Shown here in pieces: positions 52,701 through 61,100 of a stretch of 61,532 nt of DNA (position 1 is its first letter; each line of letters begins with the position of its first letter). The translations under genes and the position numbers were made by a program. Origin of the DNA: Puia dinghuensis (GTDB lineage Bacteria > Bacteroidota > Bacteroidia > Chitinophagales > Chitinophagaceae); assembly GCA_026225275.1 (NCBI GenBank), contig JAMFSL010000089.1, forward strand, positions 1-61,532, read 5' to 3'. The notes beneath the pieces were generated by a model. It saw nothing but the letters and a program-made list of their open reading frames with translations. It was not told the origin of the DNA and made no database searches.

Positions 52701-54244
52701 TTGACATACGAAGGATTCCAACGTCCCCACGTCGTGGGCTTACCATCCCAGTCGACCAGGTAGAGATCATGCTCCACGATATGCGACATCAGCGCGTCCA
52801 GTAGCCTGACGGCCTTTTGCCGCAGGACCGTATCGTCCACGATCTCGGCGACCACCCCAAATGCAAAAACATGACCGATGGCCTCGTCGCTGCTGGTGGT
52901 CGATTTCCAATCCCATTCGGGAGCGGCGGCATGTTTCCAAACCTGTGTATCCGCGGCGGCATACCCTCTCCGTTCGAACGACCTGGACGGAAACCCTTTC
53001 AGCGAGTTGATCGTATACAACCTTTCCATCGCATCCAGCGACTCCCTGCAGTTCTGTAGCGCCTCGGGACTATGCGTGGCAGCATACCGGAATGCCTCGG
53101 CTCCCAGGTACATGGAAGTCCATAATCCGTCATTGTCGGAATCTTCCACACTACCGGTAGACAAATCCCCATTCTTCATCCGCTCCAGTGTGGAGTTGAA
53201 CCCCAGCCGGATATGCCTGTCCCTTACCTGTTTTTCAAAATACATGGCCTTATCATATAAGGTCATCGGGTCGAAATGTATCTCCCCCAGCCCCTTGTCC
53301 GTAAGGATCAGCACCGTTCCTCCCGGTCCCCCCGCGATATCGGTAACCTCATCGGATGGCAGCCACCGTCGGGACGCGAAATAATCGAACCCGCCATCCC
53401 CCCTCAGCACATACGCCCCCTGCGAAGAGCCAAACCAGGTGCGCCCGGCGACACGCCGGATCACCCGGATATCCGCACAAGGCATCCGCTGGTTCAAATC
53501 CCCGATGGGGAGACCGGAGGATCCGTTCACCAGGAAATAACCGTTATGCGTACCCAACAGCACCTCATCGCTGTTCTCTATCGGCTCCATACAAGTGAAG
53601 TCACTCCCGCGATACACGACCCGAAACTTTCTGTAGGCGGGTGAGAACAAAGCCAAAGTATGCCTGCCCAGCACCCAATAGGCACTGTTCTTCCGGTTCC
53701 ACCGGAGATCCAGCACAGTATCCGCCGAACTGCCCTGCCATAGCACTGCCGAATCTTTCCGGTATTGCAGGGAATGGCCGTCAGAAAGCAGGAAAGAAAA
53801 GTCGGGACCGCCCGCGAGCATAGCCACCCCCGGCATAGTATGCGACATGTACAGCTTTCCGGCCCAGGCATTACTGACGACAGCCTGCTCATCGGCATAT
53901 ACAAATTCCCGCTGGTATAAGGCGATATCTCTTATACTCCTTCCGGTTAACAAACGATAGGTTTTGTCCGGTGATAACTGCCCGGGATATAAGTGGGCGC
54001 CGTCGGAAGGCCGCAGCAATCCCTGCGATGAAAGTATCTGAATGACGCCGTTGCGGTCACAAAAAACTTTAGTCAACTTTAAACTGGCCGCATCCGGCAC
54101 CCGCAGCGTCTCGTATTTAATACTATAATCCTGTTGATAGATACTGTCCCTGTAGACGGGCTGCCCGCCACCGGGCTCCGCTGACTGCCCCCATACTGAC
54201 ATATACAATACCAGCAAAGGCAAATAAAACATTGAACGTCTCAT
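49712..54244 (-). CDS. 1510-residue exported protein made of two tandem propeller plus helical-barrel modules
   Basis: Signal peptide (MFYLPLLVLYMSVWGQ) and two homologous halves of about 700 residues: module 1 at about 37-740, linker 741-778 (low complexity, Ala/Asp/Val), module 2 at about 779-1505. Each half begins QDYSIKY, has a beta-propeller part of about 300 residues (NAWAGKLY, WFGS.QGA/EGA, TDKGLG) and an all-helical part resembling an (alpha/alpha)6 barrel (DAMERL, SSNIIA, AWHFTGK, YRDKALEL, DDEMYFLGYWGLY), and ends LLPYWMGRY(L/F)GVI. I do not recognise the family. Its place between GH20 and a TonB receptor in a glycan locus suggests sugar binding or cleavage. No intact catalytic motif was identified. 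Confidence 0.75.
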   Translation of the reverse strand: MRRSMFYLPLLVLYMSVWGQSAEPGGGQPVYRDSIYQQDYSIKYETLRVPDAASLKLTKVFCDRNGVIQILSSQGLLRPSDGAHLYPGQLSPDKTYRLLTGRSIRDIALYQREFVYADEQAVVSNAWAGKLYMSHTMPGVAMLAGGPDFSFLLSDGHSLQYRKDSAVLWQGSSADTVLDLRWNRKNSAYWVLGRHTLALFSPAYRKFRVVYRGSDFTCMEPIENSDEVLLGTHNGYFLVNGSSGLPIGDLNQRMPCADIRVIRRVAGRTWFGSSQGAYVLRGDGGFDYFASRRWLPSDEVTDIAGGPGGTVLILTDKGLGEIHFDPMTLYDKAMYFEKQVRDRHIRLGFNSTLERMKNGDLSTGSVEDSDNDGLWTSMYLGAEAFRYAATHSPEALQNCRESLDAMERLYTINSLKGFPSRSFERRGYAAADTQVWKHAAAPEWDWKSTTSSDEAIGHVFAFGVVAEIVDDTVLRQKAVRLLDALMSHIVEHDLYLVDWDGKPTTWGRWNPSYVNAQPKNVGDRKLNSSNIIAMLQTAWHFTGKAIYRDKALELMNNDGYLENLLRPLSEIGHAPEDGSQLSKKLSDAWNHSDDEMYFLGYWGLYRYALNDTLQEKYKLAILDHWQAERPEKEGAWDIFTAMTGTPLFDLGAAVWYLQRSPLDMIDWSVRNSRRGDIIPIAANFREQSVAEVLPPDELPVNRHNSNRFQLDGNGNGRAEHSAGDIWLLPYWMGRYLGVIGAPVETVGMVAGVKDAGDAGSTDVVKDTARAKDVDSEERYVQDYSIKYFPAEHAASGEWTEASAGVFHTVVSDRNGVVQVLADSGVFRPYSGRLLYPGSLLRDRVYRVLTDRRITGMCVSDGQVAYLDDEALFSNAWAGKLYVRHGMPGAHLVAAGEGGKFLVSDGRRLVLAGDSIQWSGVSSVPLLDIRYEPSQGLFWLLSGGSVSCFSPLTKKIVRVFSGAGLTCLAFWDSKAVVGSRNGYIELGLASRRPLGDWKRRLPCTDITVLEVINGQLWFGSAEGAFTRGGDGHFRYYASERWLPGDRVVSISQGADSSVLVLTDKGLGKICFERMSLEQKAAFYENIVRQRHIRYGFYSDYSGTKEGDVSTAETRPHDSDNLWTSMYLVGEMFRYLVTHDSAAKQNYYESFDAMERLFTLSGVTGLFGRCIERRGLEEFKEEYRENIESYWYPGYARTPSSWHHSPDSAWDWRGSSSSDQAVGQFFSLTLVAQYTDDPQLKARAVRLIDQLTGYILDNGLRLIDVDGRPTLWGLWGPEYVNRFPDMVGDKKLYSSNIIAFLEIAWHFTGKEKYRDKALELLNQNHYLQNLMRPVREIGQAPSKADAWSKELSGGWNNSDDEMYFLAYWGLYPYALDKGLQAQYGEAIRDHWEYKRSAKDGLWDLCYGVITGASAFDLDSAIWELQRMPLDLINWNITNSGRKDMVLLPPNGLEQYTREVLPPDERPENKHNRNLFQLDDKGNGGGELGGGDVFLLPYWMGRYFGVIRASTDH

Positions 54245-54265
54245 GCAATAATTTTTGTGCGTTGA

Positions 54266-56308
54266 TTACTCCGCCGCCCTGTCAATAAGCCGCCGGATAG
54301 CCGTCACCACTTGCAGCTCACATCGCCCGCTTTGCTGCGTGGCCCGCTGTACCACTTCCGACTGCCGCCTCAGCCAGTCACCGCCGGCAGGCTTGTTCTC
54401 GCGAATATAATGCATCGCCTCCAGCCCCGCCGCAGCCAGTTCCGATAGACTCTTAGACAACGGTGCCGCCTCTTCCAGCACAGGTGAATGAGAGAGCAGC
54501 AACTGGAATGCCAAATCATTATCTTTCCATATTTGCAGTTGCGCGATGATCCGATTTTCAGCAACCCCACCCCCCAAAAAATCCTCCACCCACCGGTTGA
54601 AAAGCCGGGGCAACCGCTGATCCGGAATAGCGACATCCGCCAGTTTCGTCAGCGGAGAAAAAACGGTATACATCGTATCCCCCTGATTCCGGTCATAGAT
54701 CTTCAACGGCTCCAGCACATCGACCAGCGTCTCCAATGCCTTCGTATCCCATCCGTTCGCCAGCCGCCGCAGCATCCCAGCCCTGTTGGTCTCCTGCCGC
54801 AAGCCCAACCCCTCCAGCTCCAGGTTGACCACATCCAGCCGCCGGTACATATCGTCGCTGTCCCGTACAGTCCCGGGAGACCACAGCCGCTCGGCAATAG
54901 CCGCCGTACGCGGCCATATCCTGGAATCAACGGTCTCCGGGGTGATGAGCTCACCCCACATCGTAGCCTCGCCGCCCAATATCCGCGCCCGCTCTTCCGC
55001 CGTCAATGTCACACTATCCGGTATCGGGTCATTGGCATAATGATAGGCAGCCGGCTGTATAAGATCGATATAGTAGCCATAAGAAAGAATAGCCCGATAC
55101 CCATTCCTGACCGATTCATAATAGGCGGCATTACCCCGCCACGACTGTATCACGATATCCTTGGGAATACCCGGCTGCAGGATCTCGTCCCACCCCATCA
55201 TGGTCTTGCCATTCCTGCGAATGATAGGCTCCAGCCGCCGGTTGAAATATGTTTGCAGATCCATATATGCCTTCATCCCATGGGCCTGCATAAATGCCTT
55301 GATATGCGGCGTCCGCTCCCAGTCCTTTCCTGTGTTCTCGTCGCCGCCGATATGAAAATAGGCATCCGGGAACAACCCTGCCATCTCCGTAAAAAGTTTA
55401 TCGAGAAAAATATACACGCTGTCATTGGTAGGATCCAGCACAGGATCGAAGACCCCGAAATATCGTTGCAGGGTATACAGTCGTTTCACACTGGCAAGCC
55501 CCGGATAAGCCGTGAGAATGGCTGTCGTATGTGCCGGAACGACGAATTCCGGAACCACCCTTATACCACGCTGCCCGGCATACCGCACGATCTCCCGTAT
55601 CTCTTCCTGCGTATAGTACTGACCGTCAGAAGCCACCTGCTGCAGCCGGGGAAACACCTTCGACTCGACCCGGAACCCCTGGTCATTGCAGCAGTGCAGA
55701 TGCAACACATTCATCTTGACCGCAGCCATGCCGTCCAGCGTACGTTTGATCTCTTCTACGGGCTGAAAATGAAGGGCCACGTCGAGCAACAGGCCCCGCC
55801 AGGCAAAACGTGGCCGGTCCGTGATCGATACCCCTGGAAAATAATATCCTGTCGTATCGGCGCTGATCAGCTGGAACAACGTCTCCAATCCATGAATAGC
55901 CCCCAGATCGGTCTCCGCAACCAGATGCGCCTGCCGGGCATCGATCTCCAGGCGGTAGCTCTCATCTTCATGCAACTCCAGTTTGCCGGGCCGCTTCACA
56001 CTAATGAGCAACGTAGCGGAAGAGACGGTATCTGCCGGCCTTACATACCCGGTACCGTCCAGAAAGATACCCGTCCGCTCGCTCAACCGCCGGATAAACC
56101 GGCTGGCCTCCGCATATAGCCTTGGATCGGGATGACCCTTCACCGAAATCGTAAACTGCTGCGTGACAGACAGACGCTGACCGCCCGCTGTAAGTTGCAG
56201 GGGCGCCGGCATGAGAACCCGGATACCTTCCTGCGCACTCGCAGACAGAACGGTCAGGCTGCCTTGCAAAACTAACAGCATATAGAACGAAACGAAACGC
56301 CACATCAT
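54266..56308 (-). CDS. GH20 beta-N-acetylhexosaminidase
   Basis: About 680 residues from tandem ATGs at 56308/56305; an AAAGGA stands upstream, and a signal peptide follows (FYMLLVLQGSLTVLSASAQ). A GH20b lead domain (to about 165) precedes the barrel with RGLLLDVALHF, NVLHLHCCNDQGFRVE, PEFVVPAHTTAI and the catalytic pair D323-E324 in FHIGGDENTGKDWE. It removes terminal GlcNAc or GalNAc by the substrate-assisted mechanism. It is the only recognisable glycosidase of this locus, 10 bases behind susD, and so indicates a hexosamine-containing glycan (chitin oligomers, glycoprotein or peptidoglycan fragments). Confidence 0.92.
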   Translation of the reverse strand: MMWRFVSFYMLLVLQGSLTVLSASAQEGIRVLMPAPLQLTAGGQRLSVTQQFTISVKGHPDPRLYAEASRFIRRLSERTGIFLDGTGYVRPADTVSSATLLISVKRPGKLELHEDESYRLEIDARQAHLVAETDLGAIHGLETLFQLISADTTGYYFPGVSITDRPRFAWRGLLLDVALHFQPVEEIKRTLDGMAAVKMNVLHLHCCNDQGFRVESKVFPRLQQVASDGQYYTQEEIREIVRYAGQRGIRVVPEFVVPAHTTAILTAYPGLASVKRLYTLQRYFGVFDPVLDPTNDSVYIFLDKLFTEMAGLFPDAYFHIGGDENTGKDWERTPHIKAFMQAHGMKAYMDLQTYFNRRLEPIIRRNGKTMMGWDEILQPGIPKDIVIQSWRGNAAYYESVRNGYRAILSYGYYIDLIQPAAYHYANDPIPDSVTLTAEERARILGGEATMWGELITPETVDSRIWPRTAAIAERLWSPGTVRDSDDMYRRLDVVNLELEGLGLRQETNRAGMLRRLANGWDTKALETLVDVLEPLKIYDRNQGDTMYTVFSPLTKLADVAIPDQRLPRLFNRWVEDFLGGGVAENRIIAQLQIWKDNDLAFQLLLSHSPVLEEAAPLSKSLSELAAAGLEAMHYIRENKPAGGDWLRRQSEVVQRATQQSGRCELQVVTAIRRLIDRAAE

Positions 56309-56318
56309 GAATATCCTT

Positions 56319-58094
56319 TTACCATGGTTCGTTGGTGCCCTCCAGCAACCAGAATTTGGACCAGGAACTATTATTGCCATCAGGCCCAATATAGGCAGAA
56401 GGCTGTAAATTATTGATAGCTACCTGCGCATTGGTCGAGTTGTCCTCCAGTTCGGAGTTGGCATACGTGAATCTTACAGGAATTTCCCCCCGGTAAGAAG
56501 CCCATCCGATGGTAAGGGCCGGATAGCCTGTCCTTCTCCAGTCCATATAAGCCTCGTTGCAGGCCTGCCAGGCCGCGATCCACTTCTGCTGCATGACCTG
56601 CTGCAGCGTACCGTTAAAGGCAACTGCGGTCTGGGCGATATAGCTGTTGTAGCTTTTCACGCAGCCGTAGTAGTTATTCACATCCGACTGGTAGTTGCTG
56701 AACACCTGCCAGGTGTTGAACGATGCCTGGATGCCGGCATAGTACCAGGCAGAAGCCGATTGACCTACATTCCAGCCTTTCAACGCCGCCTCAGCCAGAT
56801 CGAAACAGACTTCGCCGTAAGAAGCTATCCTTTCCGCCAGCAGCGGGCCGCTGGGCTGATCATAAATGTCCTCCCTCAGATAAGAGACGTAATTGTTGAG
56901 GGAGGTCGACTGCTGTCCCGATAAGTTGAGGTTATACTGGAAATCCGGATAACCCGAGTAGCTGATGGGAATACCCACATAAACAGACGAAGTATCATAA
57001 AGGTTCTTGGTAGCCGTGCTCGCGGCCCCAAAGGGCCTGTCTTGCGTATAAGTGGCCAGACTGAATTGCTTGTAATTGTCTGCGGTTGCAGCAGCCGGAT
57101 TGAGATACCTGACACTTCCGGAAAGCACCGTAAGGGTGGTATCATCGCCCGGCATGAAGGCCGATGCATTGACGATCGTCGGCGTGACGATCGGCTGGGC
57201 CATGATCACGATCCGGGGATCCTGCAGGGCCTTCAGGGTCATGGTCATCGTTCCGCACATCTTGTTCCTGTCGAACTCCGATGCGCTGGTGAATACCTGG
57301 GCAAACTGGTAAGATGAATTGGCGTCTACACCAGGAAATGGCATGAGGCAATCGTCGGTAATGCTCTGGAATACGCTGTCGGCAATCGCTTCCACATTAG
57401 ACTGCTCACTCAGTTTGGAGGAAAGACGTAAATAATATCGTAGCAAAAGTGTATAAGCGAATTTTTTCCACTGCACAGGATCCCCGGCATAAAAGACATC
57501 CGAGGTTTGGGTGGTGCTCGTGATCTCGGGGTGGTCGGCCATCGTGCCGTTGAAATACGGTATGGAAGCCTGAAGATCCGCGATGACCCTTTGATAAATG
57601 CTTTCCTGGGTATCGAAAACAGGGAAGTTATAAGCTCCGCCCTGGTCGCCGCTCAGCGCCATGGAGTCGGGCGCATCCCCCCAGTAGTCAGCAATATTAC
57701 CGAAATTGAAGGCCCTCATCACCAGCGCAACCCCCTGGTGGAAATTCCATTTATTGGCTTGCGCCTCCTGCAGGAGCAGTTTGTTGTTCGTAAGAGTGGC
57801 ATAATTACCCGTCCAGTCGAAGTCGCCCGGATCCCATTCGTAATCACTGAAGGTACTTCCAAACGCATCCTGGTAGGTCTGCTGCATCGCGCCCGAAATA
57901 TTCCCCGAGCCCAGGTTACCATACCACTTTGCGGTTGTCGTCAGCACTCCCGCCATCAGGTAATCCGGTGATGAGGCAGACGGCGTTATACTGTTGGGAT
58001 TGCTATTGAGTTCAGAGAATTTCTTACAGGAATCCGCCCCCAGGAGTATGATGGAGAAAACGCAGATCGTCATTTTTCTTATTGCGCTTTTCAT
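56319..58094 (-). CDS. SusD-like surface glycan-binding lipoprotein
   Basis: 591 residues from the ATG at 58094 (MKSAIRKMTICVFSIILLGA, then DSC), chosen for the lipoprotein signal. The family opening FSELNSNPNSITPSASSPDY and LMAGVL, the TPR-like helices, and the closing YMDWRRTGYPAL, RFTYANSELEDN match the SusD_2-like branch. It caps the SusC channel on the outside of the cell and binds the glycan. It lies 35 bases behind susC and 10 bases before the GH20 gene, so it forms the core of a polysaccharide utilisation locus. Confidence 0.92.
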   Translation of the reverse strand: MKSAIRKMTICVFSIILLGADSCKKFSELNSNPNSITPSASSPDYLMAGVLTTTAKWYGNLGSGNISGAMQQTYQDAFGSTFSDYEWDPGDFDWTGNYATLTNNKLLLQEAQANKWNFHQGVALVMRAFNFGNIADYWGDAPDSMALSGDQGGAYNFPVFDTQESIYQRVIADLQASIPYFNGTMADHPEITSTTQTSDVFYAGDPVQWKKFAYTLLLRYYLRLSSKLSEQSNVEAIADSVFQSITDDCLMPFPGVDANSSYQFAQVFTSASEFDRNKMCGTMTMTLKALQDPRIVIMAQPIVTPTIVNASAFMPGDDTTLTVLSGSVRYLNPAAATADNYKQFSLATYTQDRPFGAASTATKNLYDTSSVYVGIPISYSGYPDFQYNLNLSGQQSTSLNNYVSYLREDIYDQPSGPLLAERIASYGEVCFDLAEAALKGWNVGQSASAWYYAGIQASFNTWQVFSNYQSDVNNYYGCVKSYNSYIAQTAVAFNGTLQQVMQQKWIAAWQACNEAYMDWRRTGYPALTIGWASYRGEIPVRFTYANSELEDNSTNAQVAINNLQPSAYIGPDGNNSSWSKFWLLEGTNEPW

Positions 58095-58129
58095 GTTGTT
58101 CGCTTTTTTAAGTTTTTTTGAATCCGGAA

Positions 58130-61100
58130 CTAGAAACGCACATTCAATTTTACACCCACAGGGATAGACCATGGAGAGATATTATAGTATTCCTCACCCT
58201 GCTTGAACTGCGAACCATTCGCCTGCGGCGTCGGTGAATAGTTGAATGCCTGCTCGGGATCGACCCCTATCTTGGCCTTGGTCCACAACAGCACGTTCCT
58301 GGTATAGACACCCAGCGAGACGCCCTGTACTTTCAGGGCCCTCGCGACCTGCCCCGGTAAAGCAAACATGATGTTCAGCTCCCTTAGTTTGATGAACGAC
58401 GCATCGAACATGTCCATCCGCCCGAAATTCCAGGGACCGTTGGTGACCGCATCTTCATAATCATCATAAACGGTCGTGGCCGGATTGCCCAGGTTTTCTG
58501 TATAGCCCCCGCTTCCGTTGCTGATTACCCCGGGGTAGAACGCCGCATCATAAATGGGATAGCCCGGGACCGCGGTGCTGTTGGGACCGCTGGGATTATT
58601 TAATATCCCGCCCTTGGCCTGCGTGGGACCTCCTACGATATGATATTGCTGCCGACCCTGCAACTCAATGAATTTGGCCGGATTCGACTTCAGGTAGGCA
58701 GGGATATTGGCGGCATCCGCGGCAGGAATCGGAATACCTGCATTTTCCTGGGACCTGAGATCGGCATTGGACCCTTGGTAACGGTAGGTCTTGGAAAAGA
58801 ATATCCCGCCCAGACGCATGTCTATACTGGCGCTGAGGGTAATGAACTTATAGGTCACGGAAGTCTGCATACCCATCATCAGCTTGGGATTGAAGTTCCC
58901 TATGATCTGCTTATCCTGGAAATCACCCCCGTTTAACTTTTGCAGGATACCGCCGGAACTCAGCAGCGGATACCCGTAATAAGGAGAGCTCTTGTCGGTA
59001 ACCGTAGCGATGATGTTATCCCAAAGCTGACCGATCTTTCCATCGCTGTACATCTGCCTGCCTTTGGAATCCAGCTGGTTGGGTATCGGCTGCCCTTTGG
59101 CATAAGTCCATGCGCCGGAAGGACCATCCTGCCAGAAAGAGAAGTAAGGCACACCGGAAGTCAGCGAAATGATATAGGAATTGTTCTTCGTATAGTTGAC
59201 GCTCATGTCCCAGGTCCAGTCCTTATGGGCAATGATGGTGCCGCCCAATTGCAGCTCGATGCCCTGGCTGCGGACGAGGCCGGCATTGATCTGCCTGCTG
59301 GTATAACCGGCGGAAGCCGGCGTACTGATACCCAGTATCTGGTTCTTGTTATCCGACTGATAGACCGTTCCACTGAAACGCAGCCGGCTCTTGAAGAAAG
59401 CCAGATCGACACCGGCTTCGGTAGAGATGGCCTTCTCAGGCTTGAGGTTGGGGTTCAGCAGGGATGGGGACAACGACTCTGTCGTCGTGCCGCCAAAACT
59501 GCCGATGCCGACGATGCCATACAGGTTATAGGGATCGGTATCTTTACCCACACTCGCCCAGCCGCCGCGCACCTTGAAAAGGCTGACGCTCGGACCAAAT
59601 TTGAATATCTTATGAAGCAACAGGCTCAGCGACGCGGAAGGGTAGAAATAGGAATTGTTTCCCGGCGGTAGCGTGCTCGACCAGTCATTCCTTCCGGTCA
59701 GGTCCAGGTAGGCCATGTCGGCATAACCCAGCGAAACAGTGCCATAGGAACTGTAGATCGCCTTTTCATAATGACCGGACGCATACCGGACATTGGCCTG
59801 GGCGATATTCGATACGTTGAACAGTTCGGGAGCAATAATGCCCGTTCCCGGCGCCGAATACACCTGGTTCGTGGAATTATAGTCGTACTGGAGATTGCCG
59901 CCGGCCGATGCGCTGACATCGATCTTGTTATCGAATTTGGTCTTATAGGTGACCAGGAAATCTGTATTGCTTTCCGTATTGTAAAGGTTGGTCAACCCGA
60001 AATAACCGTTCAGCTCCGCATCCAGGCTTTTGGAAATGTCCGTCTCGCGGTTCTCGTAGTAAAGATCCTGCGAATATCGGGCAAAGGCGCTCCAGTGAGG
60101 ATTGAAGGTCATGACAGCTTTAAGATTGCCGAACAAATGGTTGCGCAGATACTGGTTCTTGGTCTGATGCAGTACGAACCAGGGATTATCCGTCACATCG
60201 TTACCTACCGGGCTTTGCGGTGTCGGATCTTGGTCCACGCCGACCGGCGGCAGTGGTTTCATCTGCTGGATACCGGGCGTCAGCCAGTAGTTCTTGATCT
60301 GCTTGACATCGATGCTCGCCGGCAGGACGAGCGCATCGGACAGCGCACCATCGTTATTGCCCGCGGCGATGTTTGGCGTGCTCGAACGCGTGTAGTTGAT
60401 GGAAGACGACAACTTGATAACTGAATTGATCTTGTGATCTATATTCAGGGCCAGGTTGAACCTGTTCAGCCCACTCGTGGGAATGATGTCGCTGGCCGTC
60501 AGATTGGAAAAGGAAAACCGGTAATTGTCCCTGTCCGTTGAATTTTCCACCGAAAGACTATTGGCGTTGGTGAAACCCGTATGTACCAGCCCTTTCAGAT
60601 TGCTATGCGAGACTAGCGGCAGCGGCTCGTATGACCCATCGGCCTGCAGCGGACTGTTCCACTGGATAGCCTTGATGCCCTGGTTCAGCGGAGTGCCGAA
60701 ATAATATTCGTCCCAGCTGGGCACATCCACGATCTGCCCCTGCCAGCTGTTATAACCATTTGGCACGGTATAGGGATCAGTACCCATCGAATAATCCTGG
60801 TTGTTGGGAAAGTAGTGATAAGGCATGTTTGCCTCATTGGTAGTGCTGAAAGTCATCCCTAATCCTCTCGCTTTTTTACCCGACCTGGTGGTGATCAGCA
60901 CCACCCCGTTACCTGCCCGGGAGCCGTACAGCGCCGCGGCGCTGGGACCCTTGAGGATCGAGATGCTCTCGATGTCATTGGGATCGATATCTGAAATGAC
61001 GTTACCGTAATCCACATCATTCCCGCTACCGTTGTTGACGCCTATATTATTCATCGAATTCTGCATGGGGACGCCGTCCACGACGAATAACGGCTGGTTG

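Noticed and set aside
54488-56119. 543-codon open frame on the plus strand
   Set aside because: Antisense shadow of the GH20 gene, rich in His/Arg/Pro/Gln without domain or signal.
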